A stretch of DNA of 64,000 nucleotides, from NCBI GenBank assembly GCA_050084515.1, contig CM114272.1, positions 29,884,001 to 29,948,000 of the forward strand. The letters run 5' to 3'. Below are positions 1 through 14,800 of the stretch, piece by piece. Every line of letters begins with the position of its first letter. Positions within the stretch are counted from its first letter, which is position 1. The DNA is from Blasia pusilla. Lineage: Eukaryota > Marchantiophyta > Marchantiopsida > Blasiales. The position numbers and the translations under genes were made by a program. Below the pieces are notes generated by a model. It had not been told where the DNA came from and made no database searches. It worked only from the letters and a program-made list of their open reading frames with translations.

Positions 1-27
1 CTTACTTGACACTGTGAGGTTGCTCAC

Positions 28-2893
28 CTGCAAAGACAGGAGTGGATGTAGTAGCCCAATCAATGTGCTTGTCATGTCAACTGCCTTGCCCGAACTGAGG
101 CAGGCAATGACGAAGTACGTCACCTGTATTCAAAATAGTTAAACTTTAGAAACAAGAGAGATCCACATCTACATGTCAAAATGAGTTGATAACTTAACAC
201 TCTCCAACACTTGGGAATAAGCATTTAAAGAAGGGAGATAACATAGAACTAGAAATATATCTGCCAAAGGTCCATATTAGTGGGAGAAGCCCACTTACTG
301 TTTCCATCCACTTGGTGTCTTGGTCGGTACTTGTAGACAAATCATCACTACTACTAGTTGATGCCTCCGAGCCACCAAAAGAAGGCCCCCCCAATCTTTG
401 AATTCTGACTGCAGACACCTTTGCCTCTTCTACCAATGTCCTGCTAAATTCATCTACAGTTGCTGTCTCCACAAACCTCACGTGTGTGACTCTGCTTTGC
501 TCCAAAGCCTCATTAGTTGGATCTTTTGGAGTATCTACACTCTGAACTTTGGTTGAATCCACAAACGGCTCCCAGGATGCACTTGATGAGGCAATGGTAC
601 TCTGAACTTTCACCTCTTGCCTCCCTAATGGCACCTTAATAGCATCTGTTATTCTGCTTGGCTCATTGATTACCGCTGGGTTCTCTATTTCCATATTGTC
701 CACCATTTGCCCAAAACCCTGCTGGATAGGGGTAGATGAAGCTCTAAGATTTGCCAGAAGAATGCACATAAATCGCCCAACATTCTCCCGCACCTGACAC
801 AGTGAGACCAGTGATTATACACCGCAGAGTTAAAGCCCACAACATTTGGTAAGGGCAACCTGACACTACTTTGAGCAGTCTTAGGACAACTCCAGAAGAT
901 AATTGCAACCACACAATGTAGGTATCCGATGATAATCCCAAGACTTCTCTGAAGAATCCCCTGTCAGGCTTTCTCAACCAGATGTCAGCTTGAGCTCAAA
1001 AGTTCACAAGCAACAGGATCAGACAATTATATTTACCTGTGGGGCAGGATGGACCATGCAATCAGTCATTTCTTTCAGAAGTTGGGCATGAAGCAAACCC
1101 TCCCTGCTCTGATTGGACATGGGACTAAACTCGACAAGAGCTGCACGGAGAAGCATGAGGCGTTTTGCTATCAAGCTTGTTGAAGCCGTTGGTGGATATG
1201 GCTCTGCCAAGCATTCCAATATTTCATAACGCAAACGTGGAGCATTCTCGCCTCTGCTGCCCTTACCGGTCATCGCAAACCGAATACAGGTAACCCATTC
1301 AGGAACTGATTCAACAGTAGCTTGCAGCAAGCACTTCTGCAATAATGGACGGAGCCAGTCACTCCAAGCCTCAAACACACATTCTGTATCTGAGTGCAGC
1401 AGGCCTGCTATTATTTCAGCAGCAACACATTGCTTCCCGCGTTCTTCTGGTTGATTTGTCACATCTTCTAACGGGAGACGCAAGGCCTCAAGTACAGGTA
1501 CACCACATTCACGTACAAGCCGCTTGAAGAGTTTTGCAGTGTTCACTGAAAAGGCCTCCCCAATCATGTTTGAATCCCATGTTCTTGTTCTGGGCCAATC
1601 TCGAGAAAATGGAGGCATAAGAGCAGTAAGACCAAGATCTGACAGCCGGGCAGTTCTACTGCCATTGAACCGTCCACCTCTTCCAAGACCTTCTGGATAG
1701 TGATGATCGAAAGCAAGATTCTGAATCACTTTCTCACCAAATCCTGGCTTGCTAATAACTGGGATCAAAGTGTCCTTCAATGATAGACTTGCTTGCTCAC
1801 TTCTAGCCTTTGAGCTAGAAGATTCTGGAGTTTTTGTGCTCACCAGTTCATGTGACCATGCTTGCAGAAGACAGAGCAACGCTATAATTGACAACGGGCG
1901 TAGAGCAGGAAGTTCACTATTCAGGTTGGACAGAAACTGCTCTGAGAACACAACATGACACACCAATTCAATCTCTGAACGTGGACCATCAAAGCCATTA
2001 GATCAGAAAAGAAAACCTAAACAGAGCGCACTTCAGTCAAATGAAAATGGTTCAGAACTCTCAACCTCTATTGAAACACCTACAAAAATAACTTATGTTA
2101 CTCATTACACTACAACACAGTTCCTGATAGATGTGAGGTGCTTATAGCTGGATATAGATAGGGCAGAAACACTCGATGGATAGATTATTTGCTTCCCAAG
2201 CAGAAAGGTGACCAGATTTTGATTCCTGGAAAGTATCAGGGTGCTAACATCACATGTTTGCTCTTGTAGCATTTCAATGGGGTACTCACCAGCAATGATT
2301 TTTCGGCATTCCAAAACTGGACTGTCCTTTGAAGGCATCTCATTAAATGGAGGCACCAACAGCAGCAGAAGCATCCCATTGGCCATCAAGTTATATCTGC
2401 CAGTAGCACAAGGTTGGCAATGAGAAATTAAAGATATAGTGCACTGTGGTTGAAATGTGAGATGATATTGTGTACATAAAATATGCATGATAAAAAGAAC
2501 AAATTCATCTACATACCGCCAGTGGATGCTCGTGGCATCATCTGAGATCTTCTTGATATGTAAAACAAGGTCACGATAGGTTGCTGCGTCTGCACCCCTC
2601 CCTGCAAACCCTGGAAGTCCTCCGAACCGCACACTGAATACTACAAAAAGCTGTACAAGAGAAAAAGATGTTGAGAGTGTGAATTGTAAGCAAAACCAAT
2701 CTTATACCCCATGCACTTCTTCTGGTAAAAAGGAATCCAAAACAAGAGTACTAATATTTCCATCTGCTCATCTAGCACTTTTCTGACCCAAGACACAGCA
2801 TTTGCAGCAATGGTAGGAGCAGACTAATCATTCGAGAAAGTTTTATAAACCTCATTGATTGCACTTTGGGCCTTGACGGATTCATGGTGGGCA
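28..2893 (-). CDS. PSME4: PSME4 exons 24-29 (C-terminal half, last exons missing)
   Basis: Proposed exons are 2851-2893 (AHHESVKAQSAINE), 2517-2650, 2290-2396, 1037-1941, 299-793 and 28-123. The 905 bp exon holds FKRLVRECGVPVLEALRLPL, GKQCVAAEIIAGLLHS, VESVPEWVTCIRFAMTGKGS and PYPPTASTSLIAKR, very close to Arabidopsis PA200. The 299-793 exon begins VRENVGRFM, passes through a weakly conserved Ser/Thr-rich acidic linker and ends KWMET. The 28-123 exon gives VTYFVIACLSSGKAVD and ends SLQ at a GTGAGC donor, so the gene continues left of the window. A short exon between 3829 and 2893 is needed to bridge phase 0 to phase 2. A candidate at about 3652-3688 fits only imperfectly. Confidence 0.88.
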
Positions 2894-5800
2894 CTGCAGC
2901 AAGCCAAATACCAACATAGTCGTCATGGTTTTGAATGTACATTTTTTAACTTAACATCCTTCCTGGCACACAGTAAAAACCTAAACTCAAAGACTCTTAT
3001 TACACTACATCATACTCGTCTTAATTTCATATCAAGACGATGAATATTTACAAAATAAAAATAATCTCTATCTATACTGCAGCACTCCTGCTAATAAAGA
3101 CCTTTTCAGTAGAGACTGGAAGAATAACGATAATGCACTCCAATCCTGCACCCAAAAGAAGATTAACAACATCAGCACCTGTAGCCCATCCACAAAGCAT
3201 GAACTTCTATGCTGGGTGTCAGGAAACAGCATCCTGGAGGTTGTGGAATGAAACTTGTTGGTTAAAATGTTACATACAAATGTTAAATAAGCCCGTATTG
3301 GAGTTATTGCTGAATTTGTTAAATAAGCCTATATTGGAGTTATTCCTGACTTTCCTAAGAGATTCAGGTAGGGAAAGAATAGAATGGTTGATATACTTAT
3401 GGCAGACTGTGATTCGGGAGTTGGCAGGGAAATGTTTTAGGAAAATAATGACAAAGTGCTTGCACCTTAGCTCTAACCAACCCATGGTATCTAAACCATC
3501 ATATTATGGTACGACATCAAATCAGATCTTGTGTATTGTAGTCAAGAAACTTCGCTAAGATGTGAAGTCATCCTTACAAGGGAGAACAAAGAGTGAAAAT
3601 CATCACCCGAAAAGTCCTGCTTTATCTGTAGCGCATGATACAAAGTCTTACCAAAAGGCCCATCCCACAGTATAACAAAGCGTTCCTACTGCAAGGAGGG
3701 CGCAAACGACCAATTAACTTCTCAAACTGGTAATGCTAGGTTGATGAAAGAGGATCCTATTGAGATCTGGTTAGGAAGTGATTTATTAAGACATCCATAT
3801 CTTGAAGTTGGCCCTTCTGATGAAGTACCTGTGTCAGATGCCGCAACACCGGTCTCAACATGAGAACCTTACATGCACCCAAAGCTGAATCCTCAATTGC
3901 TGCTGGGTCTTCAAGACTTCCAGTCAACACAGACAGACATTCTTTCACCAATGCAGGAAACCGCTTCAATGTCTTGCCAAGGGCACTTACAGCAATTCTG
4001 CAAAGATAAGATGGCAATGACATCATCTTCATTACCACAGCTTTATTTTCAGCATACTGATTGGTTGTTACATGCAAGTTCACTCAGATGCTTCATGAAG
4101 AAATAGTATAATATAACAGTCCTAAAGTCACAATTCTGACTATAAAGAAACTTACTTGCGAACAGCATCATAACGATGCATAGAGAGTTTCAAGAGGTCC
4201 CTGGAGAGCAGGGCCAAGTACTCAGAAGCAGGTGTGGTTTGACCTCCAGCATACACAGGTCGATAGGTTGCTTGTGAAGAGCGCCATGCATTGTGCAAAG
4301 AAACCATATCAACAACCAACCATCTAGGCCTGGATACAACCATAACTCCAGTTGTCAGTGAGATGAAACAATTCAATTAAAGGTAAAGCAAAAACATGCT
4401 CACTACACTTCAATCACCACCAAGGACTTGATCTTACAATAAGTCCATATGTAAACGGAACTCTTTTTACATATTGATTCATTTGAAGACCAAGTCCACT
4501 ATCCAATCAATTAACAATAACACATCCTTACAAAATATGTATTGGTACAACTATTGCTATCCATAAGGAGAAAACATGAACTGTGACAATAATAACTACT
4601 GATAGAAACCTATGGAAACTGTTGTAAGAAGACAACAGAGGCAGGAGGTCAGCACCAGATAAATGTCCTTCAGGCGTGCCTCACACCTCTTCAGTAGCTA
4701 GTAGACAGAAGTTGTGGAAATTGATGTCATCCACATAAAGCTTTCAGGTTTTCTGGTGTATTTTGGTGAATTACTTCGACCAGAATTGTAAAGAAATGGC
4801 ACAACGCAAGAAGGTGGTAGATGAGCCAACCTGCGTTTGTTCTTGGCATCAGGGTTGGTGATGAAATTCATTTTTGGTTCAGTTAGACACTTTGCCTCAG
4901 CTTGCCTTAGAATTCTACCATTTGACCAGAAACTGTGCTCCAAAGTTGCTGAACAGGCCATGTTACACATCAACGAAGATGTAAGATACTGCACTCCAAG
5001 TAATCCGAAGGGCAAACACACTGATTCCACAAATAAACAATAATGATGGGTTCTCACCACAGTTCCCGACCAGATCAATGACGCGGATCAGCATCATTAG
5101 TAATACAGTATCATCCGCTCTTTCCTTGAAAAGATACCTGGAAAAAGGAGATTTCCCTGGTCAGCAGGATATTTGAGATAAAATTACCAAGATCAAACTT
5201 TCTACTCACAAACCTTCAAGGACACGCTATCTTAGACAGCAATGGTTGTTAGAAAACCATTTTTGGGCTTCATGACTGCATTGTCTTCAGCAAACTTCAG
5301 AGAACATGAATGAAACAAATGTTAAATCAGAGAACTGGATTCAGTTATTACTCGCAAGCTGCGTGGAGCGTGTTGGCAGTTTCTTCCCTTAACTTCACGC
5401 TACCCACAGTAGCTCCAAAGGCCCCCACTACATTCAATCGTCTTGTACTAGAGCTAGGAGGAGGCATGTGAAAATCTGGTAAGCATGAAGCTACACCACG
5501 TAGAGATCCATCAATCCGGAGGAAAAGAACTCGCAGATACTCTTTGGCCTGACCTGGTGAAACAAAAGAGCGATTTTTTCTTGGTTATTTTGCATCATTC
5601 TACTACCCAGAGATGGCCATGTACCTGGATTCAACATCTACAAATTGAAGTAAGCTATCTGGATAGAGAGTAAGCTATATGTTGGAGAGTTGTAAGGCAG
5701 TTTATTAATACTAGTGACATACAACCGTAGATGGACCAGTAAACTCGCGATTCCTATATCCTCCACCCTAAAATTTCCACAGTGCCCACACTAGGAGTGA

Positions 5801-8800
5801 CGTTGAAGTTTCCTTACCTGCGGACTCTGCTTGACCCGTATCTTTGCAGACATCACGAAGACCAACAAGAGCACCCTGAAGATGTTGGACCAGCAATTCA
5901 TTGGCATACGCTATTTCTCCAGCACTTGGTAGGTGCCAAGTTGGGGGATCTCCATCCTCTGGAGATAGCTTTGTACTTATCCATGCTTCGACTCCATCCA
6001 CTACTTGTGAATGCAACCTGGTTAGGTAAACGGTCAATGCCCTCCTTGTGAAATTCAGCATGCTGGATTTAAGATGTTGGACTCACACATTTAATTGAAT
6101 TCATTTCTTCTGAGACACATTGATCTCAGGCAGAAATTTACTCATAATAAAATTTTCCACATCACAACATGATATTTAGTTAGGATGATTGAAAGCATTC
6201 TAAATACTGTTACATAAATTAAGATTTATGTTATTAAACAGTGGATAGACTTCAAAACCCCCTCTGCCTCAACAACCGAAAAAGTTTTAGACTCCAGCAT
6301 ATTGAGCTACTGTTTCTAGTTTATTATGGCATTCACCATCTTGAAGACCATGAAGAACAAGACCATGGTCATAAGAGTGACACCAGAAGCCTATTCAGAG
6401 GAACAAGTCGTTTGTAGTTTCCACTCTACGTGTGTAAGAAATTTCAAACCATTATTAATTAAATCAGTGGAAGAAAAGTTTCAACATTTCCTTGCCTTAC
6501 GTTCATGAGCCAAAACGTTCATTTCTAATTCCATCATGAATTTGTGTAGGGCTAACCAGATGATAAACTGTACAAAACTGATAGTGGCACCCTTTCTGCC
6601 TCCAAGATGAAGATTGTGGATTAACAACCATCACAAGGCTTAACTATGGTACAACTCACCCAAATAACTCTGTTGTTTGAAGTTGACAATAATGCTAATA
6701 TTTACCAACTTCGCGTGATTCCATTATCAGCCCAAAAATAGTGAGTACCTTCAGAAACCTTGAAGGAAATTTGATATGCAGAGCGTCTGATAGTACCAGA
6801 AGGCACATCAAGCTCAGCATGAGACATCAACCTAAAACATAACTGCGAAACAATTGGTAAAGCTACAGGCAGTAAGGGTATGTCTAGGTTGTCCCTGCGT
6901 CATATCCAACTCTCACCCACATGCTTATTAAACGTGGATGATCCATAGCTTGGTGATGAAGCAAGGAATGGTGAAACTTGTATGCCTTTCAGGCTCCTAT
7001 TTTGATGGCATTACCTCACTGTGATGGCAATGTGTAACCAGTTCAACAGCTCATTCTGCTAAGGCACCTGCTAGTCTGCAAAGTTGACAGGTTAGTTCTG
7101 TCAGGCAGGTAACTTCTCTTCAGAGAATGCTCTAAAAGGCTTTTCTATGTTGGTTCCTACTGTGGAGCGCTGACTCTGACGTCCTTTCAGACAAGTAGCT
7201 GCTCAAGAATTCCATCCATAGATCCCTTTTACTGCCATAGGAAGAATGGACTTTGTGTCAGACTTCTGGAACCCACTGATGTCTCCACAAATAAACAGAA
7301 GATGGGACCCTTGTTTAATTCATTCTCTGGACACAGTAAATCTGGTGAAATACCCCAGTATTTGCTAAACGCATTCTCATTCCTCCCTGGTGACACAAGA
7401 TGATGCCACTGTCACACTATGGTAGGTAAGTCTGGCACACAAGATCCTACGTTCCAGGTGATGGTGGGATACTCTAATCATCCAAGGAAAAAAAGTGCAC
7501 TATGAATTTGGATGACAAATGGTCTAATTTACACTTACTTGTAAGCGTCGAGTGAATAATAAAATATCAGACTACCAAGCAGAGAACTCAACAGACGGTT
7601 TCCAGCTTCATTCACCTGCCTCAAAAATATTGACGAAAGTGTTCACTTGTGGATGTTAGAAAAAATTTGCTTACACATCCCACCTCTAAAGAGTGTGAGG
7701 GAAGCCGACAATCATACTGAAGGGATTAACAAAGAAAATGTCTCTTAAAGTACTCAGAAAACAAAAGATACATCACTCCACAGATTTGTCTAATATATCA
7801 CTATATCTGGCACTTAGTACAGTTAAGAGCACTAAACAAACTCAGATTTTCTGGATTATCAGCTGTGTCATTCCTGTCACAAACCTTGGAAGATGGAGCA
7901 TTGAAAGCTGCGAGAATCACTTTGTCCAACAAATCCTTGTAAGGGAGGAGAAATTCCCCACCCAACATCACTGCAGCTGATAGGACATTGAGCTGGAATG
8001 TAACAGATGTCTCCACTGCTTGGTATAGACTAGCCTGTCAACACCATAAGACCCATGGTCAGCTCTGAAACAAATCGAAACAAATCGTTCTTCAAGCTTG
8101 TGAAAGAAATCCTTAAGAAGAAGCAGGGACCTTATTTCTACTGGAGAACAGTTTCAACCCACTCATACCTTAGCATTAGATAAGTCTATCCTTGAATTAC
8201 CACCACCAAAACCTGTTGTTGGCTGGTCACTGAGTGAAGAAACTATGGAGTTCATCATGGGCTCAAGAAGCTGACTGATAGCTTCGGCTGGATTGGTGAA
8301 CACTGCAAATAAACACAGCAGCCCAATCTCTAGTGCAGCTCCAGGAAGCACATTATTGTGCACAAATTGAGCCAGTTTCTTAAGAGCCTGCAGGTAAGTC
8401 CAACAACAGATAACAATTCAGTGCATCACCAAACCAAGTACCCTAATTGACATCATATATTTTGGAATTCATTTACAACATTTGGTACTAAACCAGAAGA
8501 AACTGAGGAAAACCACAGTTAACAGGAAAGTGCAGGGTATTTTCAATCAAGAATGATGATGATGTCACCTGCAGGTAGAGAGGCCTAGTCAATCTCCCAA
8601 ACAAGAGCTCAACAACAGAATGATAAAAATATCCCCCTTGCATAAGGAAGGTACTTGAAGATGAGTCACCATCATCTAACCCAGCATCGATCCTGCATCA
8701 GTAATTTCAATTTCCAAATCCACAATCCAGCCAAAAGATTTACTCTGGGAGGGTATGGAGCAAGTATAACTATGTAGGCCTGTAATAAAATCTTTTATCG

Positions 8801-11800
8801 CTCAAACAGAGAGCCTGACTGGATACACCGTAATGAAATCCTAACAACCCTGGAAGATACTGCTAGAAACGGCATACAACTACCATGGAATTTGAAACTT
8901 TCATCACACTTAATCACTTCATCCTGATAATTAACTGACCACTTCAGTCAAGTTTGAAACTTACTGATGACCACTGGGCTCCAAATGTACCAACAACATA
9001 AACAGACGGGACAGGAATTCATCGAGCCATTGAGACCAATCAATTGGTAAGACCAGACTGCCACCATCTGCCACGTCCCCAACAATTCCAACCTGGGCAA
9101 GTGAATCCCCAGACAAGTTAATAGTTTCAAATGAGACACTTGTGAACATGTGAAAAAACCAGAGCCAATTCTCTAGCATCACATCCTGCACCTACTGCAA
9201 CACAAAATCATGCGAGAAAGAATCGAAAGAGGTCCCTGGCAAGAGTTGTACCACAAGTTGTCTGTAGATCAACATTCAAGGCACTACAGGTGAAATGAAG
9301 ACTCTCACATTACAGAGAATAGAAGAATATAAGGCCATTGTTGCGAGAGTCTTGGGCGGATCGTTGGCATCCATCCCAAGCAAAGTACTGAACATCGCCA
9401 CCACTAATGTTTCTGTAAATTCCTCAAGGTACACTGCAGAGCGAGATTCACTGTTCTCGCTTTTGGCAAATATCCCCTCCTTGGCACAAGCCAGGAAAGT
9501 TGGTCTCGCTGCAAGAATACCACATATGATAGTGTCAGTGTGGCATAGCCCTCGATAATTACTCCATAAATGAATTTGATACAGAACTATAACACTAGAA
9601 AATGAGGTTCACATGCATATTATGAGTACAAAATAAACTCTTCAAAATATTGTTGATCCTAACAACGTTTCAACCTTGTGAGTGCTACCCTACTAAGATA
9701 CTTGAACCATCTTAGTACCAAAAGTGAATCATGCCCAAACTGTAAGCATATTTGTAAGAAACACTGTGGGCTTCTCACCTGCAAGAGCTAGAGTTGTCAC
9801 TGCAGATTCTAGTTGATGGGTGGCTGTGATCTATCGAACACAAAAAAACCATAATAAACAATCACTCATTAGACAAAGTGCAATCTTCACAAGACTCTTC
9901 ACACACCAACCTTGTTTCTTTGCTTTTGAAATGAAAATGCAAAACAAGTATACCAATGCTTTAGCCACCTGTTAATAATGTTGAAATTTGTTAATATCTA
10001 GTTTAGTCATGCCCTAAAAGTAGTTAGTCAAATACTAAATTAGTTGGATACTAATTTAGTTAGCTGGAGATAACTTAGTGTTCCTCTATCTTTTTAGGGT
10101 AACCTCGAATTAGGGCAATTCGAGTTAAGGCTAGCCACCATCTGATATTTAGGGTATGGATCTGTTCAAGAAGATCTAAGGGCCAGAAATGCTCACCCTC
10201 ATGTATATATTGTCTCTGCTTAGAGTCAGAATGTAATTCTACAGTATGCCCAGGTTCTGGTGAGGACTCCTGAAGCTCTGTGTGTGTCATACAGCACTGG
10301 CCCTGCTGCAGAGTGATCTGAGAGAAGGAAGAGGAGACTGAGACTAACTTCTGTGCTTGATGGAGCTTCACTGGAAGTCAGGTCGTTTTTGTCTAGTATG
10401 CTGATGGAGATTGTTTGTGCTCAATGATGTGAGCCATGTCTGATCTCTGAACTGGTGACATGTGTGGATCTGTGTTGTGAGTGCAAGGTGTGACTGAGTA
10501 GAATCCTTCTTAGTATCTCTCAGATAATAAGAAGAGTCACATCATGGTAGGGCTCTGATTTGGCGATAGAGATAGAAACTGATTTGCTGATTGTATACAA
10601 GCTGAAATCATGGATGGTTTAGCTGATGCTAGTTCTGACTTTGTACAAGGAGATACTTCTGCTGGTCAATCATTTTCACAAATAAATAACACTGACATGA
10701 ATGAAAATGAAAATTTACAACTCAACCTTATGCATTTCGCAGAGAGGTCCTCTTTCCCACTCATGGACTTTACTTGAGCAATACAAAGTTGGAACTCTAG
10801 CAAAACTTTGGAGGAAAGAAACAGTGTACTTTGAGATTTCAAAAGGTGTGATGCATGACCAAGGCTAAAGCAAAGTCCTTGACCACCTTTCCGCAGGACC
10901 ACTCACCGTGTTCAATGCCGTATGGAAACGAGAATTGATGAGAGGGAGGACCAACGATGGCTCCACAAAAGTTAACAAGGAAGCTGTACTGGCTGCTGTT
11001 TCGGACATGTAACCATCCTTGCTGTACTGACCTCTTTCAATTAAAGGTAACATAGCTTTTACAAAGGACGTCCTTTCTGCAGGTCCCAGAAAGAGATCCC
11101 CATCCAGCACTGCAGCTGAGGAGCACCGAACTCTGCATACATAATGTACACAATTTAAGTTTTCACAGATACCAATTACAGCTGGGTCTTGTGGGGTAAA
11201 TCAGGTACAAATCAGGGATAGATAACCCAGGCGCAAGTGTCTGGCCACTTTGAATTCAGTGAGAGGGAAAAGGCCAACATACCTCTGCTCATATGCAAGA
11301 CGTTTCTGGAAATAATACACTAAGAAATACATGAATCTTTCCAAGGAACTTGTCCAAGAACCACCATTTGAAGGATGATAGTACCTGAGGAGGACACAAA
11401 CACATGCTTATTACAGTCTCATGCAGACATGCTTACAATGGGTATCATGGATTTTAGGAAACTCACTCTCTAACCCTGTTAGTGCCCTAACGCCTCAAGA
11501 TAGAGAAGATACACTTCACTGTTGCAATCCCAAGCATACATATAAATAAAACGACCCCTGTGTGAATTAGCATTTGTGGATTCATCTCATGACATGTAAC
11601 GTACTGTTCAAGGAGATCAATCAAGTTGTCCAGGTGACGTTTTGTTGGGCCATCTGGCTTCAGCATGTAAATCTGCATCAGAAATTTGAAATTACCAGGA
11701 TCAATAGTCTGCATGCATCTATGTGATCAGTCTTTCCAACTTACGATACGGAGAAGAGCACAACCACAACTTTGCATGCAACATAGAAAATTAATAGATG

Positions 11801-14800
11801 AATAACAGAGCCGATCAATACAAATAGTCAAAGAAATTCTCACAATAGCTTTAGCAAAATACTTGGAAACTGGCACCGACCAGCCTCCTCCGTTGAATGC
11901 CAGAACAATTTCTCGAGAAATATCTCTTCCAACTGGATATGAAGTCCCAGACTTGCCCACCGGTACCTGTCATCAAACCTTTGTTTAGCATACCAAAATG
12001 CCATGAAATTAACTCTTCTAATCAGTTCTTAAACCTTTTGAGCTAGGGAATGAGCAGAAAACATTTACCATGGTTTACAGTCTTGCACATGCCCTAAACT
12101 TACCTCAAATGATCTTAGCATATGTGTGAAGAGTGTTGGAAGATACTGATCCCAGTCAAGTGGCCGCAAATTGAAACAATGCTTTATGTAGCGAGCCAGC
12201 AGCGATGCCCATTGGCGATCCCAATAATGAGAATTTGGAAGTGAAGCCCAGATTCGTAAGCAGTCCTTGAACCAGTCACTGCCAAACATAACAATACCAA
12301 ACACAACATTGGGTAAACTACATTGAGTCTCATTTCATATCCTTCTCCCATCTAAGGAGAATGCTGGTAATACAATTTATCCACTTAGGAACAATTCAGA
12401 TTTTCAGATCTTTATCAGCTTTTCCTGAAGAAGTACTATTCCACAAAGGCTGGTCCATTACTCTCATTAGTGGCACCATGCAATATTTGAAGAAGTGTCA
12501 TTGGTTTTTTTAGTCAAAAGCCTTAGACCCTGAGATAGCTTTGTCACACTTTGAAATTGACAATCAACACAAAAATCCCAATCCCATTTGCCCCATTATC
12601 GAATTCTTTATCTTATCCAAGTAATCAAGATCTATGTGAGAACAATGGGTACAACATCTACCTTGAAAGCAGAGCTCGATCTGCCTCGATCATTTTCTCC
12701 AATTTGGTTGGCAAAAACAAAGAAATGAATCCTACTGCCTCCAGACCAGAGTTGTGCGATAGATCATTTAGGGCAGGCCTGGAGGAGGCAATTTTGTCAA
12801 ACGACAGGCAGCAAAAGAGGCTTACTTTGATGATATTGAAGGCAAGGAAACAAACCCAAAAGAGTCAGATCCTGCACACTACTATACTGGAAGAAGGATT
12901 TGTAGAGGTGAGTGCAGCAATTCAAGTCGGATTATAACAATCTCGCAGAAGATCAACTTGTCAGTTGATTAGAAGAACTTTGATTTCTCCCATAATCCTA
13001 AAAAATCCCATACCTGAATTCATTCCAAATTTCAGCAACAGATCCTGCAGGGAAGAAGCGCCTACAGCTACGAACAAGTGCAACAAGTGTGTCCTGATGA
13101 TACTGCTTCAAGGCTAGACCTTCATAGCAGATTCGCCTGTACACAAATCATTGTTGTCAACCATTGGACTGGAAATTCACAATTTCAACTTTACACCATT
13201 TGTCATTAGCAAAAACAGCTCCTTGACCCAAATCGGGTGAGAATAGCCTGTCTACCATCACCTAATGACTAGCATTTCTTTGGACCATACACAATTTGGA
13301 ACTCAATGTCAATAAAGTTTTAGATATATTCCCATTAACCTTCAATGTGAATGATTGCTGCATTGAAAAGACGATTCACCCTAGATTTCCTAAGTGTTGA
13401 AATATGTTAATATCTAGTTTAGTCATGCCCTAAAAGTAGTTAGTCAAATACTAACTTAGTTGGATACTAATTAAGTTAGCTGGAGATAACTTAGTGTTCC
13501 TCTATCTTTTTAGGGTAACCTCGAATTAGGGCAATTCGAGTTAGGGCTAGCCACCATCTGATATTTAGGGTATGGATCTGTTCAAGAAGATCTAAGGGCC
13601 AGAAATGCTCACCCTCATGTATATATTGTCTCTGCTTAGAGTCAGAATGTAATTCTACAGTATGCACAGGTTTTGGTGAGGACTCCTGAAGCTCTCAGTG
13701 TGTCATGTAGCACTGGCCCTGCTTCAGAGTGATCTGAGAGATGGAAGAGGAGATTGAGACTAACTTCTGTGCTTGCTAGAGCCTCACTGGAAGGCAGGTC
13801 GTCTTGTCTAGTATGCTGATGGAGATTGTTTGTGCTCAATGATGTGAACCATGTCTGATCTCTGAGCTGGTGACATGTGAGGATCTGTAGTGTGAGTGCA
13901 AGGTGTGACCGAGTAGAATCCTTCTTAGTATCTCTCAGATAATAAGAAGAGTCACATCATGGTAGGGCTCTGATTTGGCGATAGAGATAGAAACTGATTT
14001 GGTGATTGTATACAAGCTGAAATCATGGATGGTTTAGCTGATGCTAGTTCTGACTTTGTACAAGGAGATACTTCTGCTGGTCAATCATAAAGTTTTAGAT
14101 ATATTCCCATTAGCCTTCAATGTGAGTGATTGCTGCATTGAAAAGACCAATTCACCCTAGATTTCCTAAGGAACACTAGACATCAGTTTTCAGAAAACAG
14201 AATGTGAACTTGCCTCTTAAAATGTGTATCATAAAGCAATCTGTAGAATGGCCTCCAAGTGATCTCCAAATGCAAGGAATTACGATACTTCTTGAGTACT
14301 TTTACCATGCATCGGCTCCACTGGATCTGTTGTATCAAAACGCGAAAAGAAGGATTCAAAACTAGTACAGGTCACTCTGAATAACAATGGACATTGATTA
14401 CACTTTCAAATGCAACAAGCCTGAGAAACACACGAGATTGAGAATTAATGAATATAGATCACAAAACTTATCACCTACATTTGGAATGGACACTGACAGT
14501 ACGGTCTCAAAAATTCTTCACTGGCTATATCATTTATTGCACTCTCCTAATGTACAAGTATGTCACAGCAAGTGAGGCAAACTGAGTAAACAGCTATGGA
14601 AATTTCACCTGTACAAAGAAATTGTCTGAGGAAGATAACAATATGCTCAGGCCCTTTTTCACCAACAATTCCATGTCTACTACAGCAAGTTCAGATCGTG
14701 CCTTCACGAAGCTGCAAGTAAAAACCAGCTCACACATTGGAGAGATCTATACATTAGTCCAGATTCTCCTGCAACATAAGATAGCCTACCAAATCATTGA

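Noticed and set aside
10075-10371. 98-codon minus-strand frame inside the 695 bp repeat
   Set aside because: It is not conserved in length in the second copy (only 65 codons at 13642-13839) and has no domain.
10540-10556. Possible tRNA primer-binding site in the 695 bp repeat (TGGTAGGGCTCTGA)
   Set aside because: Only the first five bases match TGGTATCAGAGC, so it cannot prove an LTR boundary.
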